From Coprococcus sp. (GTDB lineage: Bacteria; Bacillota; Clostridia; Lachnospirales; Lachnospiraceae), in the NCBI GenBank assembly GCA_016296785.1, contig JAEDHX010000022.1:1-26253 (forward strand): 26,253 nt of DNA, given 5' to 3'. A model generated the notes under the pieces. The model was not told the origin of the DNA. It searched no databases and saw only the letters and a program-made list of their open reading frames with translations. Position 1 is the first letter of the stretch. Every line of letters begins with the position of its first letter. Of this stretch, positions 1-7,616 are shown one piece after another. Made by a program: the position numbers and the translations under genes.

Positions 1-699
1 ATTACCTTCAGGACCTTTAATTGGAGAAAATGAAAGTGCACGCGTCTTAAATCCGATAGCTCTTGCATAAGATACTATTGTTTCAATAACCTCCTCATGA
101 ACCTTCTTATCTCTTACAACACCCTTTTTGCCAACCTTTTCTCTTCCTGCCTCAAACTGCGGTTTAATAAGACATACAATCTCACCGTTATCTGTTAGCA
201 GCTCCTTAACAGGCGGCAGAACCTTAGTAAGCGAAATAAATGAAACATCAATAGAAGCAAATTCTATCTTGTCATCAATATCCTCAGGTGTTACATATCT
301 GATATTTGTCTTCTCCATACAAACAACACGCTCATCATTTCTAAGCTTCCAGGCTAACTGTCCATGACCTACATCTACTGAATAGACCTTTACAGCACCA
401 TTTTGAAGCATGCAATCTGTAAAGCCACCCGTTGATGCGCCAACATCCATAGTGACCTTACCGTCTAAAGTGACACCGAAATTATCCATCGCCTTTTCAA
501 GCTTTAGTCCACCACGGCTCACATATCTGAGGGTATTACCCCTTACCTCGATACTAGCATTAACATCGAAGGTAGAACCAGCTTTATCCTCTTTATTATT
601 ATCAACATAAACTATACCTGACATAATAATTGACTTAGCCTTCTCACGTGATTCGGCAAGTCCCTTATTTACAAGAAGTACATCTAATCTTTCTTTCAT
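1..699 (-). CDS. tlyA: TlyA family rRNA 2'-O-methyltransferase, 3' end cut by window edge
   Basis: 233 codons are visible and the frame is still open at base 1. An S4-like RNA-binding domain covers about residues 1-60 (begins MKERLDVLLVNKGLAESREK). It is followed by an FtsJ-type Rossmann methyltransferase domain with the SAM-binding motif DVGASTGGFTD (residues 85-95). K66, D151 (in SIDVSF) and K179 (in IKPQFE) fit the first three members of the K-D-K-E catalytic set of this family; the Glu would lie beyond the edge. TlyA methylates ribose 2'-OH groups of rRNA cytidines in the cytoplasm. The family's old name, hemolysin, is not supported here. It starts 45 bases after the dxs stop with only a weak Shine-Dalgarno (AGGTAG), and closes the visible operon. 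The dxs-tlyA order matches Bacillus (yqxC), where argR/ahrC and recN follow. Identity is firm; the modified nucleotides are inferred. Confidence 0.93.
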   Translation of the reverse strand, partial: MKERLDVLLVNKGLAESREKAKSIIMSGIVYVDNNKEDKAGSTFDVNASIEVRGNTLRYVSRGGLKLEKAMDNFGVTLDGKVTMDVGASTGGFTDCMLQNGAVKVYSVDVGHGQLAWKLRNDERVVCMEKTNIRYVTPEDIDDKIEFASIDVSFISLTKVLPPVKELLTDNGEIVCLIKPQFEAGREKVGKKGVVRDKKVHEEVIETIVSYARAIGFKTRALSFSPIKGPEGN

Positions 700-744
700 C
701 TCAACTACCTATATTACAAGTATTATCTATAATAATCTATTAAA

Positions 745-2607
745 TTACATAATCATACTGCACAGTCTGTCATATACACTATCACAATCAATTCCTGAAA
801 GCTTAAGAAGCTCATCAACCTTACCATGACGCACAAAGGAATCCTCTATCGCAGCTGTATACACATTAATTCGATATCCTTTTTCAGCAATATATTCTTC
901 AACTGCTGCGCCATATCCACCATGCTTTATTCCATCCTCCATAATAATAAGATATCGATGCGTCGCAGCAATCCTGTCAATCAGTTCTGTATCTAACGGT
1001 TTAATATATCTTGCATTTATGAGAGTGATATTCCTGTTATCATCAGCACATCTGTTATATAGCTTCTCAGCCTCTTTAACCATATCCCCTACAGCAATTA
1101 CAGCTATATCCTTGCCTTCATATATCACTTCACTTCTTCCATATTCAAAAGGCAGCTGATATTCCTTCAGGCCATAATATGCATCTCCCCTTGAATACTT
1201 TATGGCTACAGGCCCATCATAATCAACAGCCCATTCCATTGCCTTTGTCAGCTCATACCTATTCTTAGGTGCAATGATAACAAGATTAGGAATATGAGAT
1301 AAATACGCTGTATCAAATATTCCCTGATGAGTTTCACCATCTGCACCAACAAGACCGGAACGGTCAATTGCAAATATTACATGAAGCTTCTGCATACATA
1401 CATCATGCAGTATCTGGTCATACGCACGCTGAAGGAACGATGAGTAAATTGCAACCACAGGAATCAGACCTGCTGATGCAAGACCTGCTGCAAATGTAAC
1501 AGCGTGCTCCTCAGCAATACCTACATCAAAACATCTGTCCGGGAATTCCTTGGCAAATGAAGAAACACCCGTGCCCTTAGCCATAGCTGCTGTAATTGCA
1601 ACTATTTTATCATTTGCCCTTCCAAGCTCAACCAGCTTCCTGGCAAATACACCTGTATAAGAAAGATTCTTTTTCTTATCAATAACCTTTCCCGTCTGAA
1701 TATCAAATGAAGCCACACCATGAAAATAGCTTGGATATTTCTCGGCATATGAATAGCCTTTGCCTTTTACCGTCTTAACATGGACAATAATAGGTCTGTC
1801 AAGCATAATTGCCTTTCTGAAGGTTTCTTCCATAAGATTAATATCATGACCATCAATAGGTCCAATATATGTTACCCCAAGCTCTTCAAAGAACATGCCG
1901 GGAACAAACATCTGCTTAATTGAATCCTTTGAGCGCTTAATTCCCTTAGCAAGCTTCTCGCCGACAATAGGAATATTAAGAATTGTTTTCTCAACATGAC
2001 CTTTGAAATCATTATACTGCTGTCCTACTCTTATGCTATTTAGGTACTTAGACATACCACCAACATTCTGATCAATTGACATCTCATTATCATTAAGAAT
2101 AACAAGACAGCCTGTCTTTATAACAGCCATGTTATTAATAGCTTCATAGACCATTCCACCGGTAAATGCGCCATCACCAATAACTGCAACAATCTTCTCA
2201 TCTGTACCCTTAACACTTCTGGCACATGCCATTCCAAGTGCTGCTGAGATAGATGTAGAGCTATGTCCTGTATTAAACACGTCACAAGGGCTCTCTGAGG
2301 TCTTAGGGAATCCACTTATCCCATCAAGCTCCCTAAGATGCTTCATCTCCTTCTTACGTCCGGTAAGTATCTTGTGAACATATGCCTGATGACCAACATC
2401 CCAGATTACCTTATCCTTAGGGAAATCCATTATCCTGTGAAGCGCTATAGTAAGCTCAACACAGCCAAGATTAGAAGCAAGATGACCTCCCGTCTTACTT
2501 ACACAGCTTACAAGATATTCTCGTATCTCATCAGCAAGAACAGAAAGCTCACTCTTGTCTATCTTCTTTATATCATTTGGTTTATTTATCCTATCAAGTA
2601 TACTCAT
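745..2607 (-). CDS. dxs: 1-deoxy-D-xylulose-5-phosphate synthase
   Basis: 620 residues, the normal full length. Dxs condenses pyruvate and glyceraldehyde-3-phosphate into DXP, the entry step of the MEP isoprenoid pathway (and a source for thiamine and pyridoxal), using thiamine diphosphate in the cytoplasm. The N-terminal half has GHLASNLG (H42), DVGHQAYVHK (H73), FNTGHSS (H115) and the TPP/Mg motif GDGAFTGG (144-151) with NDNEMSI about 25 residues on. The central transketolase domain has GIAEEHAVTFAAG with the catalytic Glu, and DRSGLVGADGETHQG. The C-terminal transketolase domain has NARYIKPLD. The gap from ispA is 8 bases, and the ispA stop TAG forms part of this gene's Shine-Dalgarno (TAGGAG, 5 bases before ATG). 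Co-transcription with ispA puts two enzymes of the same pathway side by side. No missing residue was noticed. Confidence 0.98.
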   Translation of the reverse strand: MSILDRINKPNDIKKIDKSELSVLADEIREYLVSCVSKTGGHLASNLGCVELTIALHRIMDFPKDKVIWDVGHQAYVHKILTGRKKEMKHLRELDGISGFPKTSESPCDVFNTGHSSTSISAALGMACARSVKGTDEKIVAVIGDGAFTGGMVYEAINNMAVIKTGCLVILNDNEMSIDQNVGGMSKYLNSIRVGQQYNDFKGHVEKTILNIPIVGEKLAKGIKRSKDSIKQMFVPGMFFEELGVTYIGPIDGHDINLMEETFRKAIMLDRPIIVHVKTVKGKGYSYAEKYPSYFHGVASFDIQTGKVIDKKKNLSYTGVFARKLVELGRANDKIVAITAAMAKGTGVSSFAKEFPDRCFDVGIAEEHAVTFAAGLASAGLIPVVAIYSSFLQRAYDQILHDVCMQKLHVIFAIDRSGLVGADGETHQGIFDTAYLSHIPNLVIIAPKNRYELTKAMEWAVDYDGPVAIKYSRGDAYYGLKEYQLPFEYGRSEVIYEGKDIAVIAVGDMVKEAEKLYNRCADDNRNITLINARYIKPLDTELIDRIAATHRYLIIMEDGIKHGGYGAAVEEYIAEKGYRINVYTAAIEDSFVRHGKVDELLKLSGIDCDSVYDRLCSMIM

Positions 2608-2615
2608 AGTATCTC

Positions 2616-3503
2616 CTAGCTTTGACGACTTACAAGAGAAATGATTAAATCTTTAAGGAAATCATTCCTATAACCTAACTTCTCAAGTTCATTTACAGCT
2701 CTTTCAGACAAAATACGCACATCCTGTTGTGCCTTCTCAATTCCATGAACAGTGACATATGTAACCTTGCCATTATCCAAATCACTTCGTACAGGCTTCC
2801 CAATAATGCTACTGTCTCCAAGTATATCAAGTAAATCATCCTGTATCTGAAATGCATGTCCAACATCTGATGCAATCCCGGATACAGCATTTATCGCTTC
2901 ATCATCAGCGCCTGCAAGTATAGCGCCAATCACCATGGATGCTTCAATTAATGCTCCGGTTTTATTCTCATATACAAAATACAATTGTTCCTCATTCATA
3001 GTATGACCTGTCATTAATACATCAAGCACCTGTCCACCTATCATACCATATACACCGGGCTTTGAAGCAAGAACCTGCAGAGCCTTGGCAACTAAGGAAA
3101 CATCTGCATTCATATCAAAGGCTTTACATGCAGTTTCGTAAGCATAGTTTAGTAAAGCATCACCTGCTAGAATAGCCATCGCCTCACCAAACACTACATG
3201 AGAAGTCTTTCTGCCTCTTCTATAATCATCATTATCAAGAGCAGGCAAATCATCATGAATAAGTGAATATGTGTGTATCATTTCAATAGCAGCCATAAAT
3301 GGTTCAATAACCTCTCCGCTTCCACCAAAAAGTCTATAGGTTTCCAGCATTAAAACAGGCCGAAGTCTCTTCCCGCCTGCTGTAATTGAATAATTCATTG
3401 CTTCAAATACCCTCTTTTGAAGTCCCTCTTCCTTAGGAAGGTATTTATATATTATATCCTCAGCTTCTTTTGCATGAAGCTTTATCTCTTCATCAATCAC
3501 CAT
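2616..3503 (-). CDS. ispA: Polyprenyl (farnesyl) diphosphate synthase
   Basis: 295 residues, normal for a short-chain trans-prenyltransferase. It joins IPP to DMAPP/GPP to make farnesyl diphosphate, the precursor for undecaprenyl phosphate and quinones. It shows GGKRLRP (43-49), the first Asp-rich motif DDLPALD (84-90) with the two-residue insertion typical of bacterial (type II) FPP synthases, and the second Asp-rich motif DDLLD (222-226), plus the K/Q-rich GKPVRSDLDNGKVT. Tyr79, five residues before the first Asp motif, is the aromatic residue that usually limits products to C15, so FPP is more likely than GGPP (inference). The start overlaps xseB by 11 bases. ATG at 3503 is followed directly by GTG, and AGGAG lies only 3 bases before the ATG, so GTG at 3500 is an equally good start. 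Confidence 0.95.
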   Translation of the reverse strand: MVIDEEIKLHAKEAEDIIYKYLPKEEGLQKRVFEAMNYSITAGGKRLRPVLMLETYRLFGGSGEVIEPFMAAIEMIHTYSLIHDDLPALDNDDYRRGRKTSHVVFGEAMAILAGDALLNYAYETACKAFDMNADVSLVAKALQVLASKPGVYGMIGGQVLDVLMTGHTMNEEQLYFVYENKTGALIEASMVIGAILAGADDEAINAVSGIASDVGHAFQIQDDLLDILGDSSIIGKPVRSDLDNGKVTYVTVHGIEKAQQDVRILSERAVNELEKLGYRNDFLKDLIISLVSRQS

Positions 3504-3708
3504 TTTCTCCTTTTTGAGTAAGAATAATCATCTCTTTTTCAACGTCACACAGATTCTTTCTGCATTCATCTATAAGTCCTACTCCCTCTGAATATACATT
3601 AAGTGAATCCTTAAGCGTTGTGTCAGGATTCTCTAAAATCTGTGCTATTTCCTCAAGTCTGACAAGTGATTCTTCAACTGAAAAATCCTTTTTATCATTG
3701 TTTGACAT
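3493..3708 (-). CDS. xseB: Exodeoxyribonuclease VII small subunit
   Basis: 71 residues when started at the second Met (MSNNDKKDFSVEESL). This start is preferred because GGAGGG sits 5 bases upstream, while the longer in-frame ATG at 3729 lacks a site. The protein is an all-helical hairpin with the family core EESLVRLEEIAQILENPDTT, then a second helix containing SEGVGLIDECRKNL, and matches the usual 60-80 residue size. Several XseB chains bind one XseA to form exonuclease VII, which degrades single-stranded DNA to oligonucleotides from either end. It overlaps the 3' end of xseA by 14 bases and the 5' end of ispA by 11 bases, so translation of the three is probably coupled. Confidence 0.94.
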   Translation of the reverse strand: MSNNDKKDFSVEESLVRLEEIAQILENPDTTLKDSLNVYSEGVGLIDECRKNLCDVEKEMIILTQKGENGD

Positions 3709-4900
3709 CTGTCCCTCCAACTGTGGCATTTATTATTCCATCATGTAACGTAATATTTATTTCATCACCAACACTTACCTGATTAGCCGACAAAACTGCA
3801 TCTTCACCTTTTGTTATATATCCAAAGCCATTTACAAGCTTAGCTGTAGGTGACATGCCATTTATGCGTGATGAAAGTAACATAAGCTTATTCATCCTGC
3901 TATCATATTGCTGCTTCATAAGTCTCGTAAGCTTATCATACAGCTCATCAATATATTGCTTCTTCTGAAGCAGTCTCTGCTTTGGATTTAATATTCTAAG
4001 CTGTTTTTCATATGCCATAAGATTATTATTAAGTCTGTCAATCTTATTATACATATGTCTTGTAATATTCTGCTGCAGCTTATCTATCTGATGAATTAAG
4101 GTCATTACATCAGGAATAGCAAGCTCGCAGGCAGCAGATGGTGTTGGTGCCCTTAGATCCGCTACATAATCAGCAATAGTATTATCTATCTCATGACCTG
4201 TACCTGATATAATAGGCGTATGTGCATTATATATGGCCCATGCTACTATCTCTTCATTAAATGCCCATAAATCTTCAATAGAGCCTCCGCCACGGCCAAT
4301 AATTATCGTATCTAGTCCCATGCCATCAAGCACTTTTATTCCATTTACAATATCTTCTGCGGCGCCATCACCCTGAACCTTAGCAGGATATAATACTAAC
4401 TGCACAAATGGATTACGACGCTTAGCAATATTCATAATATCCTGTATTGCAGCACCTGTTCCGGCCGTTACAATTCCAACCTTCTTTGGATACTTTGGAA
4501 TTGGTTTTTTAATATCAAATTCAAACAATCCCTGTTCATATAACTTCTGCTTAAGGCGTTCATATTCCTCATACAGATTACCTGTTCCATCAAGCTGAAC
4601 ACTCTTAACATACAGCTGATATCTTCCATCACGCTCATATACATTAATGCTTCCATTTGCAATTACAAGCTGTCCGTCAGTAAGCTTAAACGGAAGTCCG
4701 CTGTATGTGTTACTTCTAAACATTACAGCCATAATTGAACCGGTTGCATCCTTAAGTGTAAAATATATATGGCCTGAGCTGTGATATTTACAATTAGAGA
4801 CCTCTCCCTTAATATTAATATCTCCAAGCAGATAATCATTTGATATTAAATTCTTTATATATCCGTTTATCTGTGAAACCGAATAACTCTTACCAGTCAT
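3695..4900 (-). CDS. xseA: Exodeoxyribonuclease VII large subunit
   Basis: 401 residues, within the range for XseA. An OB-fold nucleic-acid-binding domain occupies roughly residues 1-100 (begins SYSVSQINGYIKNLI; contains GEVSNCKYHSSGHIYFTLKD). It is followed by the catalytic domain with PKKVGIVTAGTGAAIQDI, GRGGGSIEDLWAFNEE, SGTGHEIDNTIADYVAD and LRAPTPSAACELA, then a long C-terminal helical region that binds XseB. It is the catalytic subunit of the single-strand DNA exonuclease used in repair and cytotoxic-fragment clean-up. The spacing from nusB is 2 bases; the SD is weak (AGGT), so translation may depend on terminating nusB ribosomes. In Bacillus subtilis folD lies between nusB and xseA; it is absent here. 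Confidence 0.97.
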   Translation of the reverse strand: MTGKSYSVSQINGYIKNLISNDYLLGDINIKGEVSNCKYHSSGHIYFTLKDATGSIMAVMFRSNTYSGLPFKLTDGQLVIANGSINVYERDGRYQLYVKSVQLDGTGNLYEEYERLKQKLYEQGLFEFDIKKPIPKYPKKVGIVTAGTGAAIQDIMNIAKRRNPFVQLVLYPAKVQGDGAAEDIVNGIKVLDGMGLDTIIIGRGGGSIEDLWAFNEEIVAWAIYNAHTPIISGTGHEIDNTIADYVADLRAPTPSAACELAIPDVMTLIHQIDKLQQNITRHMYNKIDRLNNNLMAYEKQLRILNPKQRLLQKKQYIDELYDKLTRLMKQQYDSRMNKLMLLSSRINGMSPTAKLVNGFGYITKGEDAVLSANQVSVGDEINITLHDGIINATVGGTDVKQ

Positions 4901-4902
4901 CT

Positions 4903-5343
4903 CTATACCTGTTTTGTTAATTTCGCAAGCAGTGCATTGATAAATTTCTTAGCGTCAACATCGCAATATACCTTAGCTAACTCAACAGCCTCATTGATTG
5001 CAACCTTTACCGGAATATCATCATCATATCTCATCTCAAAAACTGCAAGTCTTAATATAGCAAGCTCAGCCTTGCCAATTCTTGACAGCTTCCAACCCTC
5101 AGATACCTCCTCAATGCTAGAATCAATCTCTTCATGATTATCAACAATATCAAGCACTCTCTTCGTAATATAAGCCTTATCCTCATCAGAGCATGCCAGC
5201 ATAACAAATGCACCATCCTCTTCCTCTGCAGGAATATCACCTGATAAAGCTAATTCAACCTGCTCCTTCATATCCTCTTTAGGATTAAACTCTAAACTAA
5301 ATAGTATCTTAAAAACCTTATCTCTTATTTCTCTTCTGGTCAT
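4903..5343 (-). CDS. nusB: Transcription antitermination factor NusB
   Basis: 146 residues, the normal length for this all-helical protein. It begins MTRREIRDKVFKILFSLEF, like the typical NusB start, and ends with the conserved helix containing VAINEAVELAKVYCDVDAKKFINALLAKL. NusB with NusE (S10) binds boxA RNA and supports processive rRNA transcription. An internal acidic stretch (AEEEDG) is a normal variable loop. It lies 10 bases after the asp23 stop, with GAGG 5 bases before ATG, and 2 bases before xseA. The asp23-nusB-xseAB-ispA-dxs order is the conserved Firmicutes arrangement, which strengthens the call. Confidence 0.97.
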   Translation of the reverse strand: MTRREIRDKVFKILFSLEFNPKEDMKEQVELALSGDIPAEEEDGAFVMLACSDEDKAYITKRVLDIVDNHEEIDSSIEEVSEGWKLSRIGKAELAILRLAVFEMRYDDDIPVKVAINEAVELAKVYCDVDAKKFINALLAKLTKQV

Positions 5344-5353
5344 ATCAGCCTCT

Positions 5354-5731
5354 CTAGTTTGTATCTGCGATTCTTACGCCTGCAATCTTAATATTAACTT
5401 CCTCTACGGTAAGTCCTGTCATAGTCTCAATAGCCTGCTTAACCTTCTCCTGAACCTGAGCAGATATTGCCGGAATACTGTATTCATATAAAATCTCAAT
5501 GCTTATATCTACCTTAACTTTACCCGGAAGAAGTTCAACCTTAACACCCTTAGCAGGATTCTTCTTGCCAAGCTTAGTTGCCAGCTCATTACTGAAGTTG
5601 CCTGCAAGCTTATAAACGCCTTCAACCTCACTAGCAGCAAGACCTGCAATAATTGCAACAACATCACCTGCTATCTGTACCTGTCCTAAAGAATTCTCTT
5701 CTTTTATGCTATATACATTTTCCTCATTCAT
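5354..5731 (-). CDS. Asp23/Gls24 family envelope stress protein (YqhY-like)
   Basis: 125 residues from the Met at 5731 (MNEENVYSIKEENSLGQVQI), chosen because GGAGG lies 8 bases upstream; the longer ATG at 5761 has no site. The Asp23/Gls24 fold is seen in VVAIIAGLAASEVEGVYKL, then a Lys-rich loop (LGKKNPAKGVKVELLPG), the strand VKVDISIEILYEYSIP and VQEKVKQAIETMTGLTVEEVNIKIAGV. Members are cytoplasmic proteins linked to envelope stress; the exact function is unknown. In B. subtilis the orthologue in this position (yqhY) follows accB-accC, the acetyl-CoA carboxylase genes, which are missing here. It is the first gene of the housekeeping operon, directly behind the promoter at 5773-5801. Confidence 0.93.
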   Translation of the reverse strand: MNEENVYSIKEENSLGQVQIAGDVVAIIAGLAASEVEGVYKLAGNFSNELATKLGKKNPAKGVKVELLPGKVKVDISIEILYEYSIPAISAQVQEKVKQAIETMTGLTVEEVNIKIAGVRIADTN

Positions 5732-5772
5732 ACATATTACCTCCATAATTATAATATCCACTCTGAAATTAT

Positions 5773-5801
5773 ATTATAAGCTTTCACGATAAACTTTGCA
5801 A
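5773..5801 (-). promoter_or_regulatory. Sigma-A-type promoter for the asp23-nusB-xseAB-ispA-dxs-tlyA operon
   Basis: On the minus strand TTGCAA (5796-5801, 4 of 6 matches to the -35 consensus) and a perfect TATAAT (5773-5778) are separated by 17 bases. The -10 lies about 40 bases before the asp23 start, leaving room for a short leader with its GGAGG. It is the only good match in the 183-base gap after spoIIIAH and would let the housekeeping genes run independently of the sporulation operon. Confidence 0.75.
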
Positions 5802-5859
5802 GCAAACCTTACACCGTAAGACATAACAAAGGAAACAGTCCGATATATTAAGACACATT

Positions 5860-5890
5860 CGCACCGGATTTGTAATACAAACCCGGTGCG
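5860..5890 (-). terminator. Stem-loop after spoIIIAH, probable terminator
   Basis: CGCACCGG (5860-5867) pairs with CCGGTGCG (5883-5890). The stem continues inward for five more pairs (5869-5873 with 5877-5881) around a 3-base loop. The position between them is an A-C mismatch as plus-strand RNA but a G-U pair as minus-strand RNA, so the fold is best on the minus strand (14 pairs). It begins 24 bases after the spoIIIAH stop, where a terminator is expected. The minus-strand RNA lacks a U-run after the stem; a TTTT run is on the plus side. It is therefore a weak or atypical terminator. Confidence 0.6.
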
Positions 5891-5914
5891 TTTTCACATT
5901 TATTTTATATGTAA

Positions 5915-6556
5915 TTATTTGGCTGCAATTACAGATATTACTACCTGACTTATATCATAGCCTGTTTTACGAGTTACAATATCCTCTATCTGCGCTCTTT
6001 CCGTATCATCTATGTTCTCAACATTAAGAGAGACATCTACCATATCATCACCTATTGTTACAATGGCTGCATCATAGCCCTTAGCTGCAAGCATTATCTC
6101 TGTGTCTGTTTCCTTTTCAATATTATCGCTTAATTTGACATATGCTGATGTAGCCTCCTTTTTGGCATCATCATTCATTGTCTCATCATTTATTATGCTA
6201 AGCAAATACTCCTTCTCTATAGATCTGCTCTGTTCTCTGCTAAGCTGTAGTGATGCAAGAGAATTAGTTGTCACTTCTGCATTCGTCAGTACAGCTTCTC
6301 CAATACTATCCTCATCACTATTTAGCTGAATATTTTCATCAATTGCTGCCTGCTCAAGACTTTTATTACTATCTGTCTCCTTATCCTCAGCTGTATTTTC
6401 TTCATAGCTTATTACCTCTAAATCAGCTTTACTTTTTTTGTCCTTTGCCAAAGAGCTTTCTTTATTGCTTTCGTTAAAATTAAGATATCCGGCTACTCCT
6501 ATCATGACAGATAGAGCAAGAATAACAAGCCGATTCTTTTTTAATATCTTTTTCAT
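5915..6556 (-). CDS. spoIIIAH: Stage III sporulation protein AH
   Basis: 213 residues, close to the B. subtilis length (about 218). A single N-terminal membrane helix (about residues 9-25, RLVILALSVMIGVAGYL) is followed by a charged, low-complexity linker rich in Glu, Asp and Ser. The C-terminal ring-building (YscJ/FliF-like) domain covers about residues 110-213, including EYLLSIINDETMNDDAKKEA and a final GYDISQVVISV. In the family, AH sits in the mother-cell membrane and its extracellular domain binds forespore SpoIIQ across the intermembrane space, forming a ring channel. It is the last gene of the spoIIIA operon, 11 bases after spoIIIAG; GGAGG is 4 bases before ATG, and the AG stop TAG overlaps the start of this site. 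A stem-loop follows. Confidence 0.93.
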   Translation of the reverse strand: MKKILKKNRLVILALSVMIGVAGYLNFNESNKESSLAKDKKSKADLEVISYEENTAEDKETDSNKSLEQAAIDENIQLNSDEDSIGEAVLTNAEVTTNSLASLQLSREQSRSIEKEYLLSIINDETMNDDAKKEATSAYVKLSDNIEKETDTEIMLAAKGYDAAIVTIGDDMVDVSLNVENIDDTERAQIEDIVTRKTGYDISQVVISVIAAK

Positions 6557-6567
6557 TTAACCTCCGC

Positions 6568-7155
6568 CTAATTTGATTCTAATACAACTATTTTATGCAC
6601 AGGAACATCAAATAATGCCTGTACTGCTTCTGTAATCTTAAGAACAAGTTCAGAATTACCACCGCCCTGACAGCTAATTATAACGCCCTCTATACCAGGC
6701 TCTATTGTTTTTTTTACATATGGACCATCATAATCCTGAGTCTTTGAGCTAACAGTCTTTTCCTCATATGAATTACTATTATTTGCTCCCTCAATAGTAT
6801 TACTCTTAATAGCATCCTTCTCTACAACATTTTCTCCATGGTCCTTTAATGTAATCATAACATGGACATCACCAACACCATCTACTGTTGAAAGAACTGA
6901 GGTAAGCTTATTCTCAAGCTGCTTTGTATATGCCTCAATCTGAGAATAGCAATCCTCGCAACCAGTATTATTACTATCACTTGTACTTATGCTAATATTC
7001 TTATCATTAGCTGTCTCTTTCCTGTTGACAGGCCAGATAATTATCATAAGGCATATTCCCGCAAGAAGAAGCATAATAAAGCTTCTAAGCCTGCCGTTTT
7101 TTTTATCAAACAGCTCTAATATTCTATTTTTTAGCTTCAAATCTCCTTTTCCCAT
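6568..7155 (-). CDS. spoIIIAG: Stage III sporulation protein AG
   Basis: 195 residues. A basic N-terminus precedes one membrane helix (about 24-41, RSFIMLLLAGICLMIIIW). The extracellular part has a ring-building motif fold: CEDCYSQIEAYTKQLENKL, then STVDGVGDVHVMITL, an inserted polar region (about 105-145), and the return part IEPGIEGVIISCQGGGN to VPVHKIVVLE. In B. subtilis SpoIIIAG forms a large 30-subunit ring that builds the mother-cell side of the feeding channel; the inserted region would be the beta-barrel-forming triangle (inference from the family). Two Cys close together (CEDC) just outside the membrane are notable for an extracytoplasmic segment. It lies 12 bases after spoIIIAF with GGAGG 4 bases before ATG. 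Confidence 0.93.
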   Translation of the reverse strand: MGKGDLKLKNRILELFDKKNGRLRSFIMLLLAGICLMIIIWPVNRKETANDKNISISTSDSNNTGCEDCYSQIEAYTKQLENKLTSVLSTVDGVGDVHVMITLKDHGENVVEKDAIKSNTIEGANNSNSYEEKTVSSKTQDYDGPYVKKTIEPGIEGVIISCQGGGNSELVLKITEAVQALFDVPVHKIVVLESN

Positions 7156-7167
7156 TCTTCCTCCATA

Positions 7168-7608
7168 TCAATATATGATAACCATGTCCTCTTTAATACT
7201 ATATTTTTGAGACAGATAATTTCTTAGTTTTTCAGCATTTTCCTCATCTATAGACTCACATATTACCTCAATTCTGCTAATACTGTTATCACTATTTATT
7301 GAAACATTTACCTTTGAATCAAGCTTATATTCCTCACTAATACTATTTTCTATTACAGCTCCGATTACATCCTTATAATACTCATCCTCCATATCAATAT
7401 AATCCTCATTTGCCATCTCATATCTTATGCTAAAAGACAGCTTACCAGCGCATCCAAGCGCATCTACAACAGGATTAATAATTACAATAATCATTACAAA
7501 GCCTATTGCTGTCTGAATATATTTTCTGTAATTCTCATTAGGCATCATATATAATACAACAGAGAAAAAAACTGTAAATAATAGTATATTTCTAACCCAT
7601 TCACCCAT
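7168..7608 (-). CDS. spoIIIAF: Stage III sporulation protein AF
   Basis: 146 residues. Two membrane helices at the N-terminus (about 5-22, VRNILLFTVFFSVVLYMM, and 30-50, YIQTAIGFVMIIVIINP) are followed by a soluble domain from about 75 to the end (ISEEYKLDSKVNVSI, ending KEDMVIIY). In the family the soluble domain is a small ring-building-motif-like fold facing the intermembrane space. It is part of the mother-cell complex needed for sigma-G activity in the forespore. The gap after spoIIIAE is 8 bases; the AE stop TAG forms the beginning of the SD (TAGGAG), 5 bases before ATG. Confidence 0.9.
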   Translation of the reverse strand: MGEWVRNILLFTVFFSVVLYMMPNENYRKYIQTAIGFVMIIVIINPVVDALGCAGKLSFSIRYEMANEDYIDMEDEYYKDVIGAVIENSISEEYKLDSKVNVSINSDNSISRIEVICESIDEENAEKLRNYLSQKYSIKEDMVIIY

Positions 7609-7616
7609 ATATACTC

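Noticed and set aside
128..610. Two plus-strand frames opposite tlyA
   Set aside because: The minus strand encodes a clear S4 plus methyltransferase protein over the same bases; the plus frames have no SD or recognisable domain.
1..699. Hemolysin (virulence factor)
   Set aside because: The old TlyA name is misleading; the domains are those of an rRNA methyltransferase and the gene sits in a housekeeping operon.
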